Positions 40,904 to 50,444 are shown, numbered from the stretch's first letter. The stretch: 64,000 nucleotides of DNA from a bacterium SCSIO 12844 (GCA_024397935.1 CP073743.1:434001-498000); one strand, 5' to 3'. Numbers and translations: made by a program. Notes: generated by a model from the sequence alone, not told the origin.

Positions 40904-42093
40904 CACACTACATGACACCTACCAGAGCCATTCTTTGACTAATTGATATTTTAGGTTTAAATGTAGCTTTGATAATATTACAGATATACTCTGAAGAATT
41001 AATGGCTCTGGCTAGCGATTTAGCAATAGTTTCAGTACCAATTTTAATCAAAGACTTAGCTTTAAATCCATGCTTTTTAATTTTAATAGGTTTAATGCTT
41101 TCTAATATTTCACCTGTACGATAAGACCATATTAATGCAATGGATACAACAAACATAAGCCTTGAAAGTTTTTGCATATCAGTTAAGTGGGTATTCTCAA
41201 AATTAAAACCACGTTTTTTAATAGCTGAAAAAAATGACTCAATCTCCCATCTTATTTTATATTGATCGAGTGCATTTAGGTTAAACTCTCTAGTTACAAC
41301 AATAACTAATTCACCTGTAGGCAGTCGCAGTCCTGAAACATATAAATCGCAGCCTACTATACACTTTGTATTATGAAGTGTTCTTGCTTGTGAAGCTTTA
41401 AGAGTTAGAAATAATTTTGAAATCTTTTTATTAGAAGCTAGATAATTACCTTTGGCTCGAATAACAAATTTAACTTGTTTGCTAGACAAATAAGCTATCC
41501 AATTTCCATCAATAAATTCACGATCACATAAAAGTGTTTTAATTCTAGTTGCAGGAATAAATTCAAGTAGTTGATCAAATAGTCTCTGCCTATCAATGGC
41601 TTTTGAGTTACCTCTCTTTCGCTGAGGAAGCAGTGACCAAATCACAGGAATTGCAACACCTTTATAAGCAATAGCAATCATTAGAAAATTAATATGTACC
41701 TTGCCAAACTTCCAGTTAGTTCTATCCATGCATAATATGACTTGATCAGATAAATTGAAAATGGTGTCGACTAGTTTCCAGAGGCTAAGAAAAGATATTT
41801 CAAACCTTGTGATAAAACGTTGAAGACGCCTATAACATGACGTAGTTGATGCTTTTGATGGAAAACATTTAGCAATTTGTGAAAGATTAACATCATTTAT
41901 TATCTGTAGGGCAATAATAAAGTAAGTTAGGCATTCAGTATTCCAAAAAGATAAGTTAAAATAGTGCTTCAGTGACTGTTGTAATTCATTGATGTGTTTC
42001 ATCATATCGCTCTTTTTTGTTTTTTGGCGATTATAAGAATGAACGATAACAATGAAAAATCAATGGGTTACACCGTTACTGTCGTGTAGTGTG
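40904..42093 (-). mobile_element. IS4-family-like insertion sequence, copy 1
   Basis: 1190 bp, with imperfect terminal inverted repeats beginning CACACTACA then (C/T)GACA, and a single transposase reading leftwards. The transposase is identical in protein sequence to that of copy 2, and both copies have the same length and ends. It splits the GGDEF-EAL gene. The flanking 9-bp duplications do not match each other. Confidence 0.9.
40908..42005 (-). CDS. IS4-type transposase (copy 1)
   Basis: 365 residues. DDE triad proposed as Asp94 (CMDRTNWKFG), Asp161 (LLCDREF) and Glu256 in the Y-(2)-R-(3)-E-(6)-K signature of the IS4 family (Tyr249, Arg252, Glu256, Lys263). The stop codon lies within the terminal repeat. 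The frame is complete, so the element is potentially active. Confidence 0.92.
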   Translation of the reverse strand: MMKHINELQQSLKHYFNLSFWNTECLTYFIIALQIINDVNLSQIAKCFPSKASTTSCYRRLQRFITRFEISFLSLWKLVDTIFNLSDQVILCMDRTNWKFGKVHINFLMIAIAYKGVAIPVIWSLLPQRKRGNSKAIDRQRLFDQLLEFIPATRIKTLLCDREFIDGNWIAYLSSKQVKFVIRAKGNYLASNKKISKLFLTLKASQARTLHNTKCIVGCDLYVSGLRLPTGELVIVVTREFNLNALDQYKIRWEIESFFSAIKKRGFNFENTHLTDMQKLSRLMFVVSIALIWSYRTGEILESIKPIKIKKHGFKAKSLIKIGTETIAKSLARAINSSEYICNIIKATFKPKISISQRMALVGVM

Positions 42094-42102
42094 AAATAGT
42101 TT
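42094..42102 (+). repeat. 9-bp target duplication, half 1 of pair B
   Basis: AAATAGTTT, whose reverse complement AAACTATTT is found directly outside copy 2 at 50152-50160. Confidence 0.85.
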
Positions 42103-42215
42103 GATTAATATAAATACCAATTATTTCAAATTTAGTTTTATTATATTTGATAATTTACTCTAATTCTAATATAGCTTAAAAAGAGGTATTACTTAAACCA
42201 TGGAGGGTAAGGTAT

Positions 42216-43904
42216 ATGCATCTTTCATCATCTGACATCTATGATTTTTTAAATGCTGGCGCTACATTAGAGCGTGTTTTTAGACGCCTATTAGATAATA
42301 CTTGTGTACGCCCACTCAGCCAATCATTGATTCAACAGTTTGCTATCAATGAACAAACTAATCTAAGACAACAAGGTATCGCAAAAGCACCTATTACAAC
42401 GTTTATAACAATGCTTAGACAAAACTCAAACCTCACAGACTACTTAGATGAATTATCACAAGCTTTTAAATTATTAATTCAAAAACAAATAAAAAAAGGA
42501 GAACCCATTAGTAATGCATTTCAATCAGATTATGAACTTTTAACTACAATGAATGCTTTAAAGGTCATTTTAATTATAAACCGATTAGATTCGCTTCACT
42601 CAACAACAAGTTTTAGTTTAGAAAAGTTTGAAGCAATTGAAAGCGAGTTAGCAAAAAAACTTCAATATAATATTCGTCTTACAACCAATATTCACAATGC
42701 ATTAACCTATATGTTTTATTACTATTGGGAGCATGATTGTAATAAAAACTATCAAATATTTGCTCAAAAATGCGGATTCTTATTTGGTTTTAGGAAAGAT
42801 GCTGAAGAAAATAATTGGCCAGTTAGTACTCGAGTTACTAAAACAACAGAGGACAACTTTGATGCATTTACTGAGATTTTTGAACTCCAACCTAAGCTAA
42901 AAGGCTATATTGGTGATATTTTGCAACAATTACCTATAGCGCTTAGAAATATTGATGATCATATTTTTTCAAAATTTACCGAACGAAAACGAAAAAATCT
43001 CGCTATTAATGGTCTTGCTATTTTAGCACCCGATAATCAGTGTGGGCTACAACTCGTTAAAACAGGCAAAACACAATATCAACTAGTCTGCCCTGAAGAT
43101 GATAAAGAAAAATTTATTCTGCAACACTTATTACCCACAAAGTTATATGAATTATTACAAGACCCAGCTAAATATGAACGTTACCAAAATCTACTAAAAT
43201 ACTATTCAAAACCTGAAAATGAACAACTCTATTTTGATCTTTTTAATGACTCATACTCAATGGAGTATCTTGCTACAGTTAATAACTTTTTTATTCGTGC
43301 TAATGAACTATTGAAATTGAAACCAAAACAATCAAATACATTATTTTTTAATTCATTACTTAGTTATAACAACCAAAATCAAGATGATCGAATTGAAATC
43401 ATTGATATGATTGCTAATGCACAGAGTAGTTCACATCTTTTAGCAATGCGTGAACTATGGTTTAAAAATAATCAATTTCTCGCATACGGTAAGCTTAAGA
43501 CATCCAAACACTGGACAATAACACCAACTGGTGAGATTACTCGAATATCAGAAAGAAATAGCAGAATTAATCTATTATGTGCCATTAAGCTCTTTTTATT
43601 ATTGGCTCAAGAAAACCAACTGCCTAATGCTAAAGCACTCAATGCGTTAATTGATGAAAACCCTGCATTTTTATTTTTAAAGTTAGCAAGGCGAACTTAT
43701 ATTAGTGACTTATCTAATCAAACTTCATCGCTTTATCAAACCTATTGCCAATATCTTGATGGAAATCAGTCTGAGCAAACACATCATAATATTATCCAAT
43801 ACCTTAATCAGCGTTGGCATACGCATATTGAAAAAATAAATAAAAAATTGAAATTAAATATTGATGCACCGATAGATGCGCCTGCTATAACAATGAACTC
43901 ATAA
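42216..43904 (+). CDS. Unknown 562-residue protein, effector-like
   Basis: No signal peptide, no membrane segment, no motif that I recognise. GGAGGG (42202-42207) and AAGG (42209-42212) precede the ATG. The composition is rich in Asn, Gln, Leu and Lys, mostly helical. It shares orientation and the inverted segment with the 1558-residue protein, 185 bases upstream of it, which suggests a related role. Whether it is an effector is inference from size, composition and neighbourhood. Confidence 0.5.
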   Translation: MHLSSSDIYDFLNAGATLERVFRRLLDNTCVRPLSQSLIQQFAINEQTNLRQQGIAKAPITTFITMLRQNSNLTDYLDELSQAFKLLIQKQIKKGEPISNAFQSDYELLTTMNALKVILIINRLDSLHSTTSFSLEKFEAIESELAKKLQYNIRLTTNIHNALTYMFYYYWEHDCNKNYQIFAQKCGFLFGFRKDAEENNWPVSTRVTKTTEDNFDAFTEIFELQPKLKGYIGDILQQLPIALRNIDDHIFSKFTERKRKNLAINGLAILAPDNQCGLQLVKTGKTQYQLVCPEDDKEKFILQHLLPTKLYELLQDPAKYERYQNLLKYYSKPENEQLYFDLFNDSYSMEYLATVNNFFIRANELLKLKPKQSNTLFFNSLLSYNNQNQDDRIEIIDMIANAQSSSHLLAMRELWFKNNQFLAYGKLKTSKHWTITPTGEITRISERNSRINLLCAIKLFLLLAQENQLPNAKALNALIDENPAFLFLKLARRTYISDLSNQTSSLYQTYCQYLDGNQSEQTHHNIIQYLNQRWHTHIEKINKKLKLNIDAPIDAPAITMNS

Positions 43905-44089
43905 GTTATTCTTAGCTATATAAATGGCCTTTTTAGTAAATAAATTGTAACTCGTTCATAATTAAAAATAATCAAGCTATTGTTTTTAAAAAGTTTATTT
44001 TTCAATCTAGTGAAATATTTAAATTATATCTTTTATTTAAAATACTTCTTACTATAAATGATTTAAGACAATGAATTTGGAGCTGCAAT

Positions 44090-47000
44090 ATGAAAGATCT
44101 GGATAAAAGGATATTAAAGTCAAAAATCGAATTTGCCTTAAGTTTTAATCATGATGCTGAAGAATTTATAATTCTTCAGCAAGAAGCAATCGCTTTAAAA
44201 AGACTGTTTGCTGAAAGTGATCTTTCTGATTATTCAAGAAGCGATAAGCTAATTGCAAATTTTAATCAACATTTTAACAGCTATTTTCCAGATGCTCCAA
44301 ATTTTCAAACAACAAAGGCTCCAAGATTTGATCAAGTAAAAAAAGAGGTTGCATCACTTGTTCAAACATATCCTATACAAGCATTTTCAAATACGTCAGA
44401 GTTACTAGAATCACAATCTAAAGGTTCGTTTCGTATTAGTGGCTCAACGCTTTCTACTAAAACTGACACAAATTTTTTCTATATAGATAATTACGCACAA
44501 CAGAGTCTACGTGATGGTAGTCTAAAACCTAACTATGCTGATACGGGATTTAAATTTCATATCAGCATTTTAGATGAAGATATGGAAAAAGCTTATGCAA
44601 TCATGATTGATTTACTGAAAAAAGGTAATAGTCCTATTGCTAAGATGAAAATAACCTTAATAAATTCAATCTATCAAAGAAAACAACAAGCAATAGAAGA
44701 ATTAAATGAGCTTTATAAAAAACGAGAAGAGTTTAGAATTTTAGAAAAAGAAGACAAATTATCTGAAAGAGATAAAAATTATAATATACCTAAAAATGAA
44801 GATGATATTCTTCGGATGATCAGTTTCATAAAGTCTACGAACCGCTTTATGAACAATTGCCAATTTACATTATATATCAATGAAGGTATTGAAGATAAAG
44901 CCTATATCGAATTTATACAAACATTAGAAAGACAATTCTTAAATGCTGGTATTCGTCCAGGTCATATGCCAATTGCTGATCAAAGTTTATCTCTTTATGC
45001 TTCCGGACGATATGAATTAAATGAGCAAGGGAACTATATTGCTGCTGGTGAAGTTGAAAGCTTAAGTGGTCAAGCAAAAGCTTTTTACCAAAAAAGACAT
45101 GATGAAAATACGATATTTCAAGGGGTTAAGTACGCTACTTGCATCCAGCTTGAGCAGTGGCTTAATCAACGATTCCCTCAACTTATTACTCCTGATTTTA
45201 GCCAACATACAAACTATGAATTAAAACAATTAACCAATGCAATTATTGAATTTAATCAAAAATATGGCAGTGAAGTTTCAGCTAACACAATCCAAGCTAT
45301 ATTAAATTTAGCCAAAATTAATATCAACTATTTAGAGCAGTTAAACTTTGAAGATTTTCAACAAATTAATACATTATCCGGTCATGGTTATGATGTTCAC
45401 GAAGTAATTTCAGGACTATTTTTTACTAAAAAAGCTAATCCTGTCATAGGCTATCAACTCAATACATTAAGAGAAGAACTACTGGCATTTGAAAAAGAGA
45501 AAAACTTTATTAATCAATGCTTACTAAAACATGATGTCCATCAAGTCAGCTTAATGCAATTATCTGTAAAGGATTATCATGAATTAATTAAAGTTAAAAG
45601 TAGTACTAATAATGAAAAGGATATTGTAAATACCTATCATAATATTGTCTTACAAAAACTGTTAATTCAAAGAGATATTCAAGCTGCTGAAGCTTTAAAA
45701 GAAAGACAAAACAATATTCAATTAGGTGAGCAAATTGCAATTCAGTTTTCTTTACCTGCTGTTATTTTAAACACGCTAGATGAAGATGATTTTCAAGCAA
45801 TTGGCTTTAAAGCACAATCCCTATTACCTCGACATGCCTTAGCATCAACGCTACAAGCAAAGGATTTAAACAGTTTTGCTGAACAACTAATTTCAGAAGC
45901 TGGGCAAATAGATTATGAACTAACTATTGATAATTTATTAAGGAGCTATGGAATCAACAATCACTGTTCAAACTTTTTAAATCAAGACCAGATTACAAGT
46001 ATTGGTGAAGCTATGCTTGAAAGGCCACAAGATGACCCTCTGGATATTTTTATTGAAAAGCTAGGTGAGTTTAATAGTCCATTAAGAAAAATAATCTCAT
46101 TATGGGCAAGTAATAATAGGCCAATTATTCAAAAAATGCATCAAGTTACCGAACAATTATCTAATGATTTTCAGTTAGTTATAAATTTTAATTCAAGTGA
46201 GCTACTCAAATTAAATCAATTACTATATCGACATGAGTTTAAAGCAAACTCTTTAAATGCAATTGCTACAGTTTATGAAGACAATGGTTATCATATGGCT
46301 GCCAATAAATTTAGAGATACGAATAATCTATATTTAGATGGCATTAAATTATTACGACATCTATTACCAGAGCAATTAGCTCACGACATTACATCTTATT
46401 TAAAGGCTCATCATATTGTAAACATTCAAAAAGCTCATCAACAAGGTCTTGGCCAACAAGGACTTTTAAATCGATTATTACTATCACTCAAATCAAATTC
46501 AGATGAAAGTCATCAATTAAGCGTAACTACTCTAGCAATTGGAAGTTTATTAGAAAATTATCATAATGCTTATCAAAGTATCATTTCTATTGCTCCCTCA
46601 CAAAATCTAGCAACCCTTATTGAGCACATCAAACCAATTGATTTAATTAAAGCCGTTAACATGCTTAACGAGCAAGATAATTGTAATTATTTAAACAGAT
46701 TATTAATTAATTTAGATGATCAAGATATTAAAAATACAAAAATACTCAAAGAATTTTCAGATGATTTTCAACGAGGTATTGCTTTATTACAAGCATCAAG
46801 CTTTGATCAATACCCTCAAGTAAGGTCACACTGCTCTATTGGTCAAATTGCAAAGCTTGGTCAACAAGTACGTCAATACAGTAAACCACTTCAAGCAGTT
46901 GAACAACTATTCCACCAGATTAATCAAAAGTATCAAGAAGGTGCACCACAAATCTGTCGTGACTTAATCACCGTTAGAAATAAACTAAGTAATTGCGGTT

Positions 47001-48766
47001 ATCCCAATGATATTATATATCGACTAGATATTCAAAAGGTAATGCCATTACTATTTCCTAACTTAAAAGATACTAAGCAATTTCATAAAAATACAAGATT
47101 ATTATTAGCTGATTATCAAGTGGATCCAGCCATTGAATTATTCAAAACACCTATACCTATTGAATATGAAAATGATCATGGCATCGAAAGCCAAATAATT
47201 GTTATTGGAGAGCGCTCTGGACAAAGTTACTTCACATCTCAATCAGAAGTTTTAGAAGATGATAGTTTTGATGGCAGGGTTGTAAGTGAAGAGAAAAAAA
47301 TTGAACAGCTAAAACAAAATTGGGACCAACGAAATGGTTTCGACTTTGATGAGTATAAAAATTTAACATTAGCTCAAAAGTTACAACTAAACCGTCTGCA
47401 TGCCATTAAAGATGAGCTTAAAGGCAAAGTGACTTTTGATGGTTTAAGACTAAAACTAGAAGATGCAGATCCTAAAACAATTATGATGCATGAAAACCTT
47501 AAAAAGATCTTTGAGTTTAGTGGTAATGATGCATTCTTAGAAGAAAAACAAATACATTTTATGCGAATCATTAATTTGTATAATGATCAATTTAAACAAG
47601 TTAATGATAAACTAGATTTTGAAGTGTTACGTTTATTCTTAAAAGAAACTCACTTAATTAACTCCTTTGGTCCTCTAGGAGAGAATGGACTTCCAGTGAA
47701 TTTTGAACAATCTATTGTAGAATTAAAACAAAAAGAATTAGAACTTCTTACTATCAGTCAATTAATGGATCAAGCCCTAACATCCATTAACTACCCTAAT
47801 CGAGGTTTCTACTTACCCATAGAAGATATGTTAAGTATTAAAGATAAACTCATTGAATATAAAGGTGTTGACATTGGATTAATTAATACATTAATTACTA
47901 GTTTAGAAGAAAAAGGCAACCAAGCATTAGCCCAACAATTATCAAATCATCAACAAAATTTTTATCAAAATACGATTACTAATATCTTTAAACAATATGG
48001 CATATCAGAAGAACAGTTGGATCTTCAAGCTAATCAATATCAAATGATATATCAATTTTATGCGCAATATCTTAAATCCGAAGGTAAAGCACCATCAATT
48101 AGTATTATGCTTGATATGTATAAGAAAGTAACGAATCAAGTACAAGGTGATTTTCTTGAAACGCTTGTGATTAATAATCTCCAAGATATAAATAAAGCTT
48201 TAGCTCTTGTCACACAGGCTTGCCAAAGGTATCACTTACCTAGCGAAAAGCTAAATGAATTATCAAATACTGAACTTTTAAGTATTTATGATGCTTATCG
48301 ATTTCAAGGCAGAAGTTTAATAGGTGCACTTGCAGATACCTATTTAACTAAAGGAGATGCTCAATTTGCTAACGAATTATTAAAGATTGATCCAGCTAAT
48401 TTTAAATGTAAAGGATTACTATCAAATACCTGCTATGTCTCTGAAGCTAGAATAGCTCAAATTGAACCATCTGAATTGTATCAGCTATATAATGCAATGG
48501 AGCAATGTAATCAAAATAGTATACTGATGATCTTAGACAAACACCAATCTGGCCTTAATATGTTAGCTCAATATTATAATGCTGGCATTGTAGCACTTAA
48601 AGAGACGTCACAGGAACTTCCTCTACTAATTGATGTAGAATATATGGTTCAAACTGGAAAAAAAATATATGAAGCAAGGACTCCTGCAATAATAAATAGA
48701 GAACTTTTCTATCGGCAAAGTGAAAATCAAAAATCTCCTGATAATCCCTATGAGAATAGCAAATAA
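44090..48766 (+). CDS. 1558-residue multidomain protein with OspF/SpvC-like phosphothreonine-lyase domain
   Basis: No signal peptide. Residues about 150-312 follow the OspF/SpvC order: GFKFHISI (His157), SPIAKMK (Lys187), Arg252 ten residues before Tyr262 of QFTLYI, then AGIRPG and LYASGRYEL (Arg307). SpvC has His106, Lys136, Arg148, Tyr158 (also ten apart) and Arg213 at these places. About 53 extra residues separate Lys187 from Arg252. That family removes phosphate from phosphothreonine in host MAP kinases by beta-elimination. Residues about 1076-1225 are the module shared with the protein at 14016-15143. The C-terminal third holds loose helical repeats. The second SpvC arginine (Arg220) has no obvious match. 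The remaining 700 central residues are unfamiliar. Confidence 0.65.
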   Translation: MKDLDKRILKSKIEFALSFNHDAEEFIILQQEAIALKRLFAESDLSDYSRSDKLIANFNQHFNSYFPDAPNFQTTKAPRFDQVKKEVASLVQTYPIQAFSNTSELLESQSKGSFRISGSTLSTKTDTNFFYIDNYAQQSLRDGSLKPNYADTGFKFHISILDEDMEKAYAIMIDLLKKGNSPIAKMKITLINSIYQRKQQAIEELNELYKKREEFRILEKEDKLSERDKNYNIPKNEDDILRMISFIKSTNRFMNNCQFTLYINEGIEDKAYIEFIQTLERQFLNAGIRPGHMPIADQSLSLYASGRYELNEQGNYIAAGEVESLSGQAKAFYQKRHDENTIFQGVKYATCIQLEQWLNQRFPQLITPDFSQHTNYELKQLTNAIIEFNQKYGSEVSANTIQAILNLAKININYLEQLNFEDFQQINTLSGHGYDVHEVISGLFFTKKANPVIGYQLNTLREELLAFEKEKNFINQCLLKHDVHQVSLMQLSVKDYHELIKVKSSTNNEKDIVNTYHNIVLQKLLIQRDIQAAEALKERQNNIQLGEQIAIQFSLPAVILNTLDEDDFQAIGFKAQSLLPRHALASTLQAKDLNSFAEQLISEAGQIDYELTIDNLLRSYGINNHCSNFLNQDQITSIGEAMLERPQDDPLDIFIEKLGEFNSPLRKIISLWASNNRPIIQKMHQVTEQLSNDFQLVINFNSSELLKLNQLLYRHEFKANSLNAIATVYEDNGYHMAANKFRDTNNLYLDGIKLLRHLLPEQLAHDITSYLKAHHIVNIQKAHQQGLGQQGLLNRLLLSLKSNSDESHQLSVTTLAIGSLLENYHNAYQSIISIAPSQNLATLIEHIKPIDLIKAVNMLNEQDNCNYLNRLLINLDDQDIKNTKILKEFSDDFQRGIALLQASSFDQYPQVRSHCSIGQIAKLGQQVRQYSKPLQAVEQLFHQINQKYQEGAPQICRDLITVRNKLSNCGYPNDIIYRLDIQKVMPLLFPNLKDTKQFHKNTRLLLADYQVDPAIELFKTPIPIEYENDHGIESQIIVIGERSGQSYFTSQSEVLEDDSFDGRVVSEEKKIEQLKQNWDQRNGFDFDEYKNLTLAQKLQLNRLHAIKDELKGKVTFDGLRLKLEDADPKTIMMHENLKKIFEFSGNDAFLEEKQIHFMRIINLYNDQFKQVNDKLDFEVLRLFLKETHLINSFGPLGENGLPVNFEQSIVELKQKELELLTISQLMDQALTSINYPNRGFYLPIEDMLSIKDKLIEYKGVDIGLINTLITSLEEKGNQALAQQLSNHQQNFYQNTITNIFKQYGISEEQLDLQANQYQMIYQFYAQYLKSEGKAPSISIMLDMYKKVTNQVQGDFLETLVINNLQDINKALALVTQACQRYHLPSEKLNELSNTELLSIYDAYRFQGRSLIGALADTYLTKGDAQFANELLKIDPANFKCKGLLSNTCYVSEARIAQIEPSELYQLYNAMEQCNQNSILMILDKHQSGLNMLAQYYNAGIVALKETSQELPLLIDVEYMVQTGKKIYEARTPAIINRELFYRQSENQKSPDNPYENSK

Positions 48767-48908
48767 AATAATCCTTTTAATTAAGCTATAATTTTTAAAT
48801 ATAGAATTACAAAAATCACCAAAACAAATAACCAAACTTTTACCTATACTTACAATATAACTACATCATTTCTTTTTAAAGCTTTTAAAAAAGGAGTTGA
48901 TTACCAAT

Positions 48909-48961
48909 ATGGATAATGATGATTTATTATTAATAACAGATGATCAAAATATAGAAAAATT
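48909..48961 (+). pseudogene. 5' fragment of the split GGDEF-EAL gene
   Basis: ATG at 48909 preceded by AAGGAG (48891-48896, spacing 12), then 17 complete codons (MDNDDLLLITDDQNIEK) up to the IS. Joining base 48961 to the complement of base 40894 gives a frame of 53 + 1762 = 1815 bases, exactly 605 codons including stop, with no interruption. This is the missing start of the gene at 39133-40903. Confidence 0.85.
48953..48961 (+). repeat. 9-bp target duplication, half 2 of pair A
   Basis: AGAAAAATT, reverse complement of AATTTTTCT at 40895-40903; directly outside the left end of copy 2. Confidence 0.85.
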
Positions 48962-50151
48962 CACACTACACGACAGTAACGGTGTAACCCATTGATTTTT
49001 CATTGTTATCGTTCATTCTTATAATCGCCAAAAAACAAAAAAGAGCGATATGATGAAACACATCAATGAATTACAACAGTCACTGAAGCACTATTTTAAC
49101 TTATCTTTTTGGAATACTGAATGCCTAACTTACTTTATTATTGCCCTACAGATAATAAATGATGTTAATCTTTCACAAATTGCTAAATGTTTTCCATCAA
49201 AAGCATCAACTACGTCATGTTATAGGCGTCTTCAACGTTTTATCACAAGGTTTGAAATATCTTTTCTTAGCCTCTGGAAACTAGTCGACACCATTTTCAA
49301 TTTATCTGATCAAGTCATATTATGCATGGATAGAACTAACTGGAAGTTTGGCAAGGTACATATTAATTTTCTAATGATTGCTATTGCTTATAAAGGTGTT
49401 GCAATTCCTGTGATTTGGTCACTGCTTCCTCAGCGAAAGAGAGGTAACTCAAAAGCCATTGATAGGCAGAGACTATTTGATCAACTACTTGAATTTATTC
49501 CTGCAACTAGAATTAAAACACTTTTATGTGATCGTGAATTTATTGATGGAAATTGGATAGCTTATTTGTCTAGCAAACAAGTTAAATTTGTTATTCGAGC
49601 CAAAGGTAATTATCTAGCTTCTAATAAAAAGATTTCAAAATTATTTCTAACTCTTAAAGCTTCACAAGCAAGAACACTTCATAATACAAAGTGTATAGTA
49701 GGCTGCGATTTATATGTTTCAGGACTGCGACTGCCTACAGGTGAATTAGTTATTGTTGTAACTAGAGAGTTTAACCTAAATGCACTCGATCAATATAAAA
49801 TAAGATGGGAGATTGAGTCATTTTTTTCAGCTATTAAAAAACGTGGTTTTAATTTTGAGAATACCCACTTAACTGATATGCAAAAACTTTCAAGGCTTAT
49901 GTTTGTTGTATCCATTGCATTAATATGGTCTTATCGTACAGGTGAAATATTAGAAAGCATTAAACCTATTAAAATTAAAAAGCATGGATTTAAAGCTAAG
50001 TCTTTGATTAAAATTGGTACTGAAACTATTGCTAAATCGCTAGCCAGAGCCATTAATTCTTCAGAGTATATCTGTAATATTATCAAAGCTACATTTAAAC
50101 CTAAAATATCAATTAGTCAAAGAATGGCTCTGGTAGGTGTCATGTAGTGTG
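48962..50151 (+). mobile_element. IS4-family-like insertion sequence, copy 2
   Basis: 1190 bp, same ends as copy 1, opposite orientation. Begins CACACTACACGACA and ends with the complement of CACACTACATGACA. Confidence 0.9.
49050..50147 (+). CDS. IS4-type transposase (copy 2)
   Basis: 365 residues, identical to the copy 1 transposase, with the same Asp94, Asp161, Glu256 and the Y-R-E-K signature. Complete identity suggests recent transposition or gene conversion. Confidence 0.92.
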   Translation: MMKHINELQQSLKHYFNLSFWNTECLTYFIIALQIINDVNLSQIAKCFPSKASTTSCYRRLQRFITRFEISFLSLWKLVDTIFNLSDQVILCMDRTNWKFGKVHINFLMIAIAYKGVAIPVIWSLLPQRKRGNSKAIDRQRLFDQLLEFIPATRIKTLLCDREFIDGNWIAYLSSKQVKFVIRAKGNYLASNKKISKLFLTLKASQARTLHNTKCIVGCDLYVSGLRLPTGELVIVVTREFNLNALDQYKIRWEIESFFSAIKKRGFNFENTHLTDMQKLSRLMFVVSIALIWSYRTGEILESIKPIKIKKHGFKAKSLIKIGTETIAKSLARAINSSEYICNIIKATFKPKISISQRMALVGVM

Positions 50152-50160
50152 AAACTATTT
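50152..50160 (+). repeat. 9-bp target duplication, half 2 of pair B
   Basis: AAACTATTT, directly outside the right end of copy 2; the reverse complement lies at 42094-42102. Confidence 0.85.
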
Positions 50161-50249
50161 ATTAAAGATAGTTGAATGCTATTACTAATTAATTACTTTA
50201 GATTTTGAAACAAATTATTAAGAAGTTCAAATAATCTATAGGGTATTAA

Positions 50250-50444
50250 TTATTTACACACCTTCTTAAAAAATGAAATACAATAAATCGCTGCAATACC
50301 AACAACTAAATAGACTAGTTTATCTAACCATTCGGTAGTACCCAGTAATCGTTCAACGGCATTATATTCAAACACACCAACAAGTAGCCAGTTTATGCCA
50401 CCAAGAATAACTAATAATAGGGCAATAAAATTAATCACTTTCAT
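50250..50444 (-). CDS. DUF378 small membrane protein
   Basis: 64 residues from the ATG at 50444. A GTG five codons earlier is part of the GTGGAG ribosome site. Two helices; ILGGINWLLVG in the first is the DUF378 (YuzA-like) signature. Inner-membrane protein of unknown function. Confidence 0.82.
   Translation of the reverse strand: MKVINFIALLLVILGGINWLLVGVFEYNAVERLLGTTEWLDKLVYLVVGIAAIYCISFFKKVCK

Larger units (their letters stand above)
42094..48961. other. 6.9-kb segment inverted between two IS copies
   Basis: Bounded by two oppositely oriented, apparently identical IS copies. Each 9-bp target duplication is shared between the copies in the arrangement expected after homologous recombination inverted the interval. 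It carries the 562-aa gene, the 1558-aa gene and the 5' fragment of the GGDEF-EAL gene. In the original order these would have been read leftwards, in the order 562-aa, 1558-aa, GGDEF-EAL. Confidence 0.85.

Noticed and set aside
40904..50151. The two inverted IS copies and the genes between them as one composite transposon
   Set aside because: A composite transposon would have the same target duplication at its two outer edges. The outer 9-mers are AATTTTTCT and AAACTATTT, which differ; each finds its partner at the inner edge of the other copy, which indicates two separate insertions and an inversion.
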